DNA of 64,000 nt from Symsagittifera roscoffensis (taxonomy: Eukaryota; Xenacoelomorpha; Acoela; Convolutidae), in NCBI RefSeq assembly GCF_963678635.1, contig NC_087062.1, positions 63,897,253 through 63,961,252 of the forward strand, read 5' to 3'. Below the pieces are notes generated by a model. The model was not told the origin of the DNA. It saw nothing but the letters and a program-made list of their open reading frames with translations, and ran no database searches. A program made the translations under genes and the position numbers. Below are positions 47,701-59,700 of this stretch, piece by piece; the first letter of the stretch is position 1, and each line of letters opens with the position of its first letter.

Positions 47701-50700
47701 ACCACTGACGTTTTTGCGTTGATGATCACAAAATCGAAGAAGTTTGGGCGGATTAATTAAAGTGACTCTTCACAAGTAAAGTTTCCCCTCACATTTTATG
47801 TTACGGTGTTAAAGTATGAAGAGGAAATCGGTTCACAATAATTAGCTTGTTCAAGGTGCAAAGTTTAATCATTTTATAGCCAGTGAGACCCAGCTAAATA
47901 AGAAAAAGGGAGACTTTCAACATAGATAAGGATAAAACAAATTGTTATCACTCAAATTTTTTGTGCATGATGTATGTTTCAAAGGTGAATGAGATGAAAA
48001 TTTTTGGACGCTAGAAAAGTGTATCAAATTGATTGATGTAACATATAGCTAACACTCCCGTGATTTTCAAACAGAAAACAGCTCCACGAAAAAAATGATC
48101 TTTTTCTATATCATCTACCCAATATTCGACCTTGTTAGAAATCAGCTAAAAAATAAAATGATAGAATTTGTATCAACCAAATCAACCAGTGCAATCATTA
48201 AGTTCTTCTCAGGATTTTTGCATTGATTTTTACAAAATCATAGAATTTTGGGCAGGCTAACTACATTGACCCCTCACATTTTTGCGTTGATTATTATTAA
48301 ATCGAAGAAACTTGGGCGTATTAAGTGAAATGACTCCTCCTAAGTAAAATTCCCCCCATATTTGAATTTTGATCTTAAACTATGAAGAGCAAATCGGTTC
48401 ACAATAATTAACTTGTTCAATGTTCAAAGTTTAATTGCAGTGTAGCCAGTGATGTCCAGTTAATTAAAAAAAACTAATACTTTAAGCATTAAACAAGAAA
48501 ATTACTTTTAATCGAATTATTTTAACCAGTTTTGCTTCTAATAAATCAGGATGAAACAAATTAATTGCTTTAAAATTTATTGTGCTTGATGCATATTTTG
48601 AAGATATATGACATGCGAATCTTTGCGGACGTTAGCAAAGTGTATCAAATTGATTAAAGTAGCATATAGCAATGCTAGAATAGTGTTACTAAGCTGCAAT
48701 TCAAAATGTAATTGTGGTAGGGGAAGTTGAAAAGAGCCGATATCCATCATCTTCTTGCAGGTGACTTCTCGACTGGCATAATTTTTTGAATTTATGAAAA
48801 TGTGCTAACTAGCATCTTTTTGAAAGATTTTTGTCAGAAATTTAAAAAGAGTAGTCTAAGTGGTTCAATATGAATTATTTTTTTTGAGAACTATGAGTTT
48901 AAGCAACTAAGAAATCAAATAATTACAGTTCCCCAAATTGAATTAGGTGGGCGAAGTTAAGCTTTTTCAACAAGATAACTTAAATTAGAATGGTATATCT
49001 CATACATAATAGATTTGTTTACTAACTCATTTTTAAGTTGTCAGTTTAACTAAATTTGTAGCTCGTCAATGTACAAAATCTTTACTAAAACTGTTTAATA
49101 CGTTGTTTTTGATGTGCTACTGAAGCGGTTGAATTGGCGTTAAATTATGTTTTGATAATTAAATGTTTCTCCTTTTATCCACTTTTTTTGGTTTGTTTTG
49201 GAAATGCACACTTGATAGAAAAAGTTTTTTTTAATAATGCGTGGCTAGGGGGACATTCTACAGTTAGTCATTTAAGGGGAGGGTGTGAGATTTTACGGTT
49301 GATCTTTTTTTGTACAATATGTTTGTTTTTGATAATGATTACCCTTGCGAAAAGCAATGGTATTCAGGGTGGCCACGGTATCAGTGCGGTCAAAGCCAAA
49401 TCAATGCGAAGCGTGATCTGTCAGTGCCATCATCAGTGCCAGCAAATGAATATCAGTACCAGGAAATGGATATCAGTGCCAGCAATTGAATATAAGTGCC
49501 AAATTTTTTGTTCATCGCGTTTCTTTACAGAGTCGTTCAAAATTAAAAGTCTAAGAAGGCTCACAGTATAAGTTTTCATGTATTATGAGCAGCTCCGAGA
49601 AAGAAGAAATTAGTAGAGTAAAAAATGGTTGGGTAAAAAAAGCTGGGTCAATAAAAAGAAGAGTAAAATGACCACTGACGTTTTTGCGTTGATGATCACA
49701 AAATCGAAGAAGTTTGGGCGGATTAAGTAAAATGACTCTTCACAAGTAAAGTTTCCCCTCACATTTTATGTTACGGTGTTAAAGTATGAAGAGGAAATCG
49801 GTTCACAATAATTAGCTTGTTCAAGGTGCAAAGTTTAATCATTTTATAGCCAGTGAGACCCAGCTAAATAAGAAAAAGGGAGACTTTCAACATAGATAAG
49901 GATAAAACAAATTGTAATCACTCAAATTTTTTGTGTATGATGTATGTTTCAAAGGTGAATGAGATGAAAATTTTTGGACGCTAGCAAAGTGTATCAAATT
50001 GATTGATGTAACATATAGCTAACACTCCCTTGATTTTCAAACAGAAAACAGCTCCACGAAAAAAAAAGATCGTTCTTATATCATCTACCCAATATTCGAC
50101 CTCGTTAGAAATCAGCTTCAGAATAAAGTGGTTCAGTTTGTATTAATCAAATCAACCAGCGATCAGTGTGTTCATTTCTTTTTTACATTGCATTTTTAAT
50201 TTGCTTAATTGGTTTTTTTTGCTTTTTGTAAAATCGCAGAATTTTGGGCGGATTAAATAAAATGACTCCTAAACTTATACTTGCAAAGTTTTGCAGGTAG
50301 GTTTAGGAAAAAGCCGGGCTCTTTTTCGATTTCCCCTCACATTTTAATTTACGATGTTTAAGTTAGAAGAACCAATCGGTTCACAATAATTTGCTCTTCG
50401 ATTGGCTATGTTTTCAAGGACGCTCCAGAGTCTGATCCAGTTTTAAGAAAAGACAAAAAACAGTCTCATCTAAAAACCGACCACCTTCGTGGCATCTGCC
50501 CAAAATTCGGGCTTGCGAGAAGTCAGCTTAAGAACAAAATGATAGAATTTGTAGCAACCAATCAACCAGTGCCATCATCAAGTTCGTTGGATTTTTGCAT
50601 TGATTTTTGTTACAAAATCGTAGATTTTTGGGCAGATTAACTCAATTGACTCCTTATATTTTTGCGTTGATTATTACAAAATCGAAGAAATTTTGGCGGA

Positions 50701-53700
50701 TTAAGTAAAATTTCCCACCATATTTTGAATTACGATATTAAGCATGAAAAGCAAATCGATTCACAATTGTTAGCTTGTTCAACGTTCAAAGTTTAAATGC
50801 ACTATAGCCAGTGATGTCCAGTTAACTAAGAAAAACAGACTTTAAGCATTAACCAAGTAAAATGTTTTAACCAAATTGGTTTAAACAGTTTTGCCTCTAA
50901 TAGATGAGGATAAAACAAATTGTAATTTTTCTCAAATTTTTTGTGCATGGTGCATGTTTTTTTTAACAAACTGGTTTAGCCAATTTTGTTTCTAATAGAT
51001 GAGGATGAAAAGAATTATTTACTCTAAGTTTTTTTGTGCTTGGTGCCTATTTTTAAGGTATCAAATTGATTAAAGTAGCATATAGCAATGCTAGAATATT
51101 CTTACTAAATTGAAATTCAAAATGCAATGGTGGTAGGGGGAGTTGAAAAGAGCCGTATCCGGCATCTTTTTGCAGGTGGCCTCTCGACTAGCCTAATATT
51201 TTGTTTTCATGAAAATGTTTTAACTAGCATCTTTTTGAAAACTTTTTGTCAGAAATTTAAAAAAGTAGTCTAAGTGGTTCATATGAATAATTTTTTTTGA
51301 GAACTATAAGTTTAAGCAACTAAGAAATCAAATAATTACAGTTCCCCAAATTGACTTAGGTGGGCGAAGTTAAGCTTTTTTAACAAGATAACTTAATTTA
51401 GAATGGTATATCTCACACATAATAGATTTGTGTACTGAGTCATAATTAAATTGAGAGTTTAACTAAATTTGTAGCACGTCAATTTACAAATTGTGTACAA
51501 AAACTGTTTTATACGGTGTTTTTGATGCGCTACGAAATCGGTTAAATTGGCGTTATAATTTTGTTTTGATAAGGAAATGTTTCTCTTTTTATCCACTTTT
51601 CTTTGGTTTGTTTTGGAAATGCATACTTGATACAAATTTTTTTTTAAAGTTAATGCGTGGCTAGGGGGATATTCTACAGTTGGTCATTTAAGGGGAGGGT
51701 GGGAGATTTTACGGTTGATCTTCTTTTGTACAATATGTTTGTTTTTGATAATGATTACCCTTGCGAAAAGCAATGGTATTCAGGGTGGACACGGTATCAG
51801 TGCGGTCAAAGCCAAATCAATGAGTAGCGTGATCTGTCAGTGCCATCATCAATGCCAGCAAATGAATATCAGTGCCATCAAATTAATATCAGTGTCAAAT
51901 TTTTTGTTCATCGCGTTTTTTCACAGAGTCGTTCAAATTCAAAAATCTAAACAGGTACGAAGTATAAATTTTCATGTCATATGAGCAGTTCCGACAAAAA
52001 AAGAAATTGGTTGGGTAAAAAACAGTTGGGTAAAAGAGGCTGGGCCAATGAAAAATAGAGTGAAATGATTCTTCACTTTTTTGCGTTGATTATTACAAAA
52101 TTGAAGAAATTTGGGCGGATTTAGTAAAATGACTGCGGTTCATAATAATTAGCTTGTTCAAGGTGCAGAGTTCAACTACACTATAGCCAGTGATACCCAG
52201 CTAAATAAGAAAAACTGAGACTTTCAACATAGATAAGGATAAAACAAATTGTAATCACTCTCAAATTTATTGTGCATGATGTATGTTTCAAAATTGAAAG
52301 AGATGAGAATTTTTAGACGCTAGCAAAGTGTATCAAACTGATTGATGTGCCATATAGCTCCCACTACCTTGATTTTCAAACAGAAAACAGCTCCACAAAA
52401 AAAGTGATCGTTCTTATATCATCTACCCAATATTCGACCTCGTTAGAAATCAGCTTCAGAATAAAGTGGTTCAGTTTGTATTAATCAAATCAACCAGCGA
52501 TCAGTGTGTTCATTTCGTTTTTACATTGCAATTTTAATTTGCTTAATAGGTTTTTTTTGCTTTTTGTAAAATCGCAGAATTTTGGGCGGATTAAGTAAAA
52601 TGACTCCTAAACTTATACTTGCAAAGTTTTGCAGGTAGGTTTAGGAAAAAGCCGGGCTCTTTTTCGATTTCCCCTCACATTTTAATTTACGATGTTTAAG
52701 TTAGAAGAAACAATCGGTTCACAATATTTTGCTCTTCGATTGGCTATGTTTTCAAGGACGCTCCAGAGTCTGATCCAGTTTTAAGAAAAGACAAAAAACA
52801 GTCTCATCTAAAAAATGACCACCTTCGTGGCATCTGCCCAAAATTCGGGCTTGCTAGAAGTCAGCTTAAGAATAAATTGATAGAATTTGTATCAACTAAA
52901 TCAAACAGTGCAATCATTAAGTTCTTTGGATTTTTGCATTGATTTTTTTTTACAAAATCGTAGATTTTTGGGCAGATTAACTCAATTGACTCCTTACATT
53001 TTTGCATTGATTATTACAAAATCTGATTATTACAAGAAAGTTTGGCGGATTAAGTAAAATTTCCCACCATATTTTGAATTACGATATTAAGCATGAAGAG
53101 CAAATCGATTCACAATAGTTAACTTGTTCAACGTTCAAAGTTTAAATGCACTATAGCCAGTGATGTCCAGTTAACTAAGAAAAACAGACTTTAAGCATTA
53201 ACCAAGTAAAACGTTTTAGCCAAATTGGTTTAAACAGTTTTGCCTCTAATAAATGAGGATTAAACAAATTGTAATTACTCTCAAATTTTTTGTGCATGGT
53301 GCAATTTTTTTATACCAAACTGGTTTAGCCAATTTTGTTTCTAATAGATGAGGATGAAACAAAGTATTTACTCTAATTTTTTTTGTGCCTATTTTTAAGG
53401 TATCAAATTGATTAAAGTAGCATATAGCAATGCTAGAATAATGTTATGAAATTGAAATTCAAAATGAAATGGTGGTAGGGGGAGTTGAAAAGAGCCGTAT
53501 CCGCCATCTTTTTGCTGGTGGCCTCTCGACTAGCCTAAATTTTTGTTTTCATGAAAATGTCCTAACTAGCATCTTTTTGAAAGCTTTTTGTCAGAAATTT
53601 AAAAAGAGTAGTCTAAGTGGTTCAATATGAATTATTTTTTTTGAGAACTATAAGTTTAAGCAACTAAGAAATCAAATAATTACAGTTCCCTAAATTGAAT

Positions 53701-56700
53701 TAGGTGGGCGAAGTTAAGCTTTTTTAACAAGATAACTTAATTTAGAATGGTATATCTCACACATAATAGTTTTGTGTACTGAGTCATAATTAAATTGAGA
53801 GTTTAACTAATTTTGTAGCACGTCAATTTACAAATTGTGTACAAAAACTGTTTTATACGGTGTTTTTGATGCGCTACGAAATCGGTTAAATTGGCGTTAT
53901 AATTTTGTTTTGATTAGGAAATGTTTCTCTTTTTATCCACTTTTCTTTGGTTTGTTTTGGAAATGCATACTTGATACAAATTTTTTTTTAAAGTTAATGC
54001 GTGGCTAGGGGGATATTCTACAGTTGGTCATTTAAGGGGAGGGTGGGAGATTTTACGGTTGATCTTTTTTTGTACAATGTTTTTTTTTTGATAATGATTA
54101 CCCTTGCGAAAAGCAATGGTATTCGGGGTGGACACGGTATCAGTGCGGTCAAAGCCAAATCAGTGAGTAGCGTGATCTGTCAGTGCCATCATCAATGTCA
54201 GCAAATGAATATCAGTGCCATCAAGTTAATATCAGTGCCAAATTTTTTGTTCATCGCGTTTTTTCACCGAGTCGTTCAAATTCAAAAATCTAAACAGGTA
54301 CAAAGTATAAATTTTCATGTCATATGAGCAGCATCGACAAAAAAGAAATTGGTTGGGTAAAAAACAGCTGGGTAAAAGAAGCTGGGCCAATGAAAAATAG
54401 AGTGAAATGATTCTTCATATTTTTGCGTTGATTATTACAAAATTGAAGAAATTTGGGCGGGTTTAGTAAAATGACTCCTCAAATAAAATTTTACCTCACA
54501 TTTTAAATTACAATGTTGAAGTGTGAAGAGCAAAGAGCAAACCGGTTCACAATAATAAGCTTGTTCAACATGCAAAGTTTAATGGCACTATAGTCAGTGA
54601 TGTCCAGTTAAGTAAGACTGAGACTTTAAGCATTAACGAAGTAAAATATTTTAACCAGTTTGGTTTAACCAGTTTTGCTTCTAATAGATAAGGATAAAAC
54701 AAATTGTAATTACTCTCAAGTTTTTTGTGCATGGTGCATGTTTCAAAGGTAAATGAGATGCGAAAATTTTTTGGACGTTAGCAAAGTGTATCAAATTGAT
54801 TGAAGTAGCATATAGCTAATTCTCCCTTGTTTAAAAAAAAAACAGAAACAGCTCCATGGAAAAATGACCATTCTTATATCATACCCAATATTCGATCTTA
54901 GTAGAAATTAGCTTCAGAATAAAGTGGTTGAGTTTGTATTAATCAAATCAACCAGTGCTCTCAGTTTGTTTTTTCGTTTTTACATTGCAAATTTAACGAA
55001 GGAGGAGATTTTACGGTTGATCTTTTTTTTTGTACAATATGTTTGATTTCGATAATGGTTACCCTTACGAAAAGCAATGGCATTCAGGGTGGCCACGGTA
55101 TCAGTGCGGTTAAAGCCAAATCAATGCGATGCGTGATCTGTCAGTGCCATCATTAGTTACAGCAAATGAACATCAGCTCCAAGTTTTTTTTTCACCGCGT
55201 TTCTTCACTGAGTCGTTCAAAATCAAAAATCTAAGCAGGCTTACACAAAATAAGTTTTTTCATGTATTACGAGCAGCTCCGAGAAAGAAGAAGTTAGTTG
55301 GGTAAAAATCAGTTGGGTAAAAAAAAAAGCTGGGCCAATGAAATTAAGTTGGATCACAAAGCCAAAAGAGGCTATTTTTTTCCAAAAAAAACTGTCAGTG
55401 ACTGGCATTGATTTTCATTAGTGCCGTCAGTGCCTGCGATTTCGCGGACACTGTGGCCACCCCGGTGTTCAATTGGGTACTAGATTTTTTCTCTTAAATA
55501 ACTTTGTTCACAGAATGGTCAAATTTGTAGGAATGTTAAGTTTCAAGACATGCTCAATTTCTTGAAAGTTCAAATAAAACTACCTCTATTAAGGTAGTGA
55601 ATAGCTGTAGTTGATTTCCGGGTTAATTTTTTTTTCGAGTTGGTGGTTTTTGCCCTGGTTTCCGTTGGTTCATTTTCAGTTTTTTAAAATGAATTTAGAT
55701 TATTTGGTATTGTTGTTATCGACGTGCCTTGTAGAGCATGAGTTTTGTTTCGATTTTAAAATAGTTTGCTAAAGTTGAAAGTTTAATAATTGGTCGGTTT
55801 TTCAAGTCTGATTTTTAAATAATTTTTACCTGTTTTTTGATAATAAGTTTAAGTGTTTTATGTAGTTTTTTTTATTAAATAGTTTTGGCTTATGTATAAT
55901 TGCGTAATCAATTTATATTGCATAGTTTTGAGAGTAAGAAGTTCCTCTTTGACAAAATCAGGTGTTATGAAATTGTATGGGATTTCATTTTTTAAAGTTT
56001 ATGGTTTTTGGACACGCTCTGAAAAATTTTCTCATTTTCGCTGGTGTTTGAATTTTTCTCGACAACTTCTTCACTGCTTTTCGATAAATTTTATCAATGA
56101 AAGACCCAATATTTTATTGTCTGTCTGCATACTTCCATTGTTGCTTTTTACTTAACTCTACCGTCAAAGGCTTTCGAAAATTTAAACGGAGAATATTGGA
56201 CTCATTTTCTTGGATTTTTGTTTTCTCACCGTCTACGAATTCTGAGATTTGATTTTATTGGCAAAAAAATTGGTAGTGGGGATATCTCTGCATAATTTAT
56301 GACGTCATTACTTAAAAAGTAAAATGTTGTGATCTCAAAATAGCCATTTTTGTCAGTTTGGTAAAATTTTTTTGAAGTTTTCTTATTTCCTCAAAAATGT
56401 TCTCCTCATATCTTGAATTAAGGGTTCAATCGAAAAAGCAGCTTGAGTGAATGCTCCCGAGGTAAGCGTCGAAGCCTCGATTTTGTAGAAAATTAGATAT
56501 AGTATTCGGGAAAGTCAAATTTATTTGAGTATTGGAGCGTCTTTTGGAAACTTTATTACTTCTTTTTAGAAAACTACCCTGTCAAGTCTTATATCAAAAG
56601 TTTAATGGAAATAAAGGATTTTGGCAATCCTACTTGCATTAGCGAATATGCCCTAATTTTTGTAACCTCCCAGGGAAAAGTCAAGCTTTTGAAAATTTGA

Positions 56701-59700
56701 TCGTTTTTTCGGAAATTTTTGGATGTTCTCAAAAATTTACTCTACCTGGATTTCGCTATTCTTTGCTGGATAAAATGGTAGGTCTTTGTTAAGTGTCAAT
56801 GAACTTAGTTCAGACTCTTTTATAATTCGCGATGATTTTTTCCTTTTTTCAGAAAAAGTGTTAATATTTGTTTGGCTTAATTTTACTTGATCGCTGCTAG
56901 GCTTTGATTTTTTTCCAAGTTGATTTCGTTTCCTTTGTTGAAAAGAAGGCACATTCCACCATCGAACAGCAAAACTGTGAAGGTTACAAAAAATGTGATC
57001 AAGTTCTAGTTTGAAAAGTGGAATATATTTTTCAGATTTCACGGCGAAATAAAAAATTTACAAATCAATACGGTTTTTTCAACGTCAGTTAATTTTAGCT
57101 AGAAAGTGTCAATCATAAGTTGTTCTAAAAGTTCAAAGGGCTTTCAGACCATCTGTTTTTTCTTTGCAATTAGAAATATGAGATTTTTTCATGAAACAAG
57201 TCAGTAGTTTTTTCTGTTTAACCGCGTTCATTGATTCTTTTCAAACTGTATGTTGGCCATGTTTTATGTAGAAAAAAGCCGTTTTTCTTATGGGTTTTTG
57301 TCATGAATTACCCTGCCGAATCTGAGATTGAGGGTTCAGTCGAGGAAAGAGGTAGCGAAAATTTTTGTGCAGTATTTTTTTTCTGACTGAAAGGCTTTCT
57401 GTTTTTGTATCGCAAGTGATGCGAAGCTCAGCTTCACCTCGGTGTTGAATTTAGTGTTTCAATTTTTCATGCTAGCCGATATGAATTTCAGTTGTTTAAA
57501 AGCGTTTATGCTAGTCGATCGATACACCTTTTTTCTCGACCCGGTCATGCTTTTTAGTGGAAATCCCAATTCTGTTCTCTACAGAGTTCTCGTTGTTTCT
57601 GAGTTTTGTTCCTCGAGTCCCAATTGGAGTTTTTGGTATTTTCTAATTTCTATAAAACTCGGAAAATCAAGTTAGCTGATCTAAGTAAATTTTTATAACG
57701 AAATTGGGACACGTTTACAAGCAAATGCAATATATTTTATTCAACTAATAAAAACGAGGCATTTTTACTTTATTTAGCCTCCAATTGACTGTTTTCCCAT
57801 TTTTTGCCAAATGCGCCTGTATTTGTCGTTTGATTCGCATTTTTTGCATTTTTCTAGCTTGACTATACCGTTTGAGCTATCAGTCTTGCATTTGTAAAAA
57901 AAATCACTCCAATTTTGTTAGAAATTTTGTATTTTCATTTTTCTTTATTTAGGGTGGCATAACCGAAAAGACTCCAATATCTCCCAAACCGATCTAAGGG
58001 GGAGAAAATATGAGGTTTTCAGGAAATAATTTTGAGTATAGCCTGGATTTATACAAAATTGACAGTTCCATTAGAGAAATTTGAGTAACAAAAACCTTAA
58101 TTTATTTAGTTTGGTAATAAACATCGTTCAAATACAACACATGAAATTTGTAAAACCCACTTTTGTTTGCGTTTGTTGGATCTACAGGATCTACACCCTT
58201 AAAAACAACCAGGTCCCTGGAGAATAAGAAACCTAGAGATCTCAAACTATTCAGCGCCATTCAAAAAGATGTCGCAGTATGTTTTCCAATAAGTTTTTCG
58301 TTCCGTAATTTCCGAAAAGTCACCGCTCACCATTTCAAGGTGGAAAAGTTTAAAAGCTGCCAAAATTGAGTTTTGATGAGAAATAAGTCAACCCACTTAT
58401 GGTTGTTAAATCGTAAAATAAGTTGAAGCGAGCATATTTTTTTATATTAACAACATAGTAATTACAATTTTTGGCTCAACATTTTTCGCCAATTTTTTTA
58501 AATGAATAATGGAAATATAACTTAGTTCTCTAAATTATTTCATGCGAAATTCAGCTGGACCTGTCTATCCTACTTGCTTTTTCGAGGGACCACTCTATCA
58601 TAGTAGTACCAAACTGTATACCTTTTAAAATTTTTAAGTGGCTAGGGGAACATTCTACGGTTAGTCACATAGTGGAGAGATTGTACGGTTGATGCCAGGA
58701 GTAGTAGCAGATTAAAGGGGGTTAGTCAAAACACAAGGTTTTTGGTCGAAACTTTCCAAAAAATGTAGCGCAGAAACTTTGGTCAAAATAGGGTTTGACT
58801 CAAAGTATGATAGTCGGGAAAATTTTTGAAAATCCGCCCTGAACATTTTGGAGAGATATATTTTTATAGAACTAATAAAAACAAAGCATTTTTACTTTAT
58901 TTAGCCTCCAACTGACTGTTTTTCCCATTTTTTTACCGTTTAACGCGCATACGTTTCATTTTTAAAAAAGATGCCAAATGCGCCTGTTTTTGTCGTTTAA
59001 TTCGCTTTTTTCTAGCTTGATTTTACCGTTTGGTGTATCAGTCTTGCATTTGTAAACAAAATCAGTCCAATTTTGTTTGAAAATTTGTATTTTCATTTTT
59101 CTTTATTTAGCGTGGTATAACCGAAAAGACTCCAATATCTCCCAAACCGATCTAAGGGGGAGAAATTATGAGGTTTTCAGGAAATAACTCTGAGTATAGC
59201 CTAGATTTATACAAAATTGACAGTTCCATTAGAGAAATTTGAGTAACAAAAACATTAATTTATTTAATTTGGTAATAAACATCATTCAAATACAATACCT
59301 GAAAATTGTAAAACCCTTTTTTGTTTGCGTTTGTTGGATCTACAGGTACTGCTGTGATGGAGTGGTCCCTTAAAAACAACCAGGTCCCTGGAGAATAAGA
59401 CACCTAGAGCTCTCAAATCGTTTAATAATTATGATTACGCCTTTCAGAAAGATGTCGCAGTATGTTTTCCAATAAGTTTTTCGTTCCGTAATTTCATGTT
59501 TTGTTACCTCTTAAAACATCCCCCTCACCATTTTAATGTTGAAAATTTAAAAAAAAAACCGCCGATAGTGGGTTATGGCTCTTTTCCAGTCCCCCCCCCC
59601 CTTTCAAAATACCTAGTTTTATTTTTGTTTTACGTGTTGTTACGGTTAAATGCGTGATGTTACGCTGTAAAGTATGAAGAACAAATCTGTTCACAATTGT

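Larger units (their letters stand above)
32545..55400 (+). repeat. Intronic macrosatellite: tandem array of about 2.1-kb units (about 9 full units plus truncated end)
   Basis: An anchor, aatgcgtggct(a/t)gggggac in slightly varied form, recurs at about 34730, 38955, 41040, 43112, 45183, 47267, 49237, 51653 and 53997, with a truncated unit at about 55000. Spacings are 4225, 2085, 2072, 2071, 2084, 1970, 2416 and 2344 bp. Each unit contains a core (ttgcgaaaagcaatggtatt, then ggccacggtatcagtgcggt), a CAGTGCCA mini-array and two diverged half units around gcaaatcggttcacaata. The open frames of about 70-145 codons that recur in the units change frame between copies and look non-coding. Confidence 0.9.

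Noticed and set aside
34735-54327. Recurrent open frames of 70-145 codons in the array units, with IMITLAKSNGIQ-like and CQCHHQCQQ-like peptides
   Set aside because: The frame and start vary between units, and the repeated Cys/His/Gln pattern comes directly from the CAGTGCCATCAT mini-array. No domain or splice context supports a gene.
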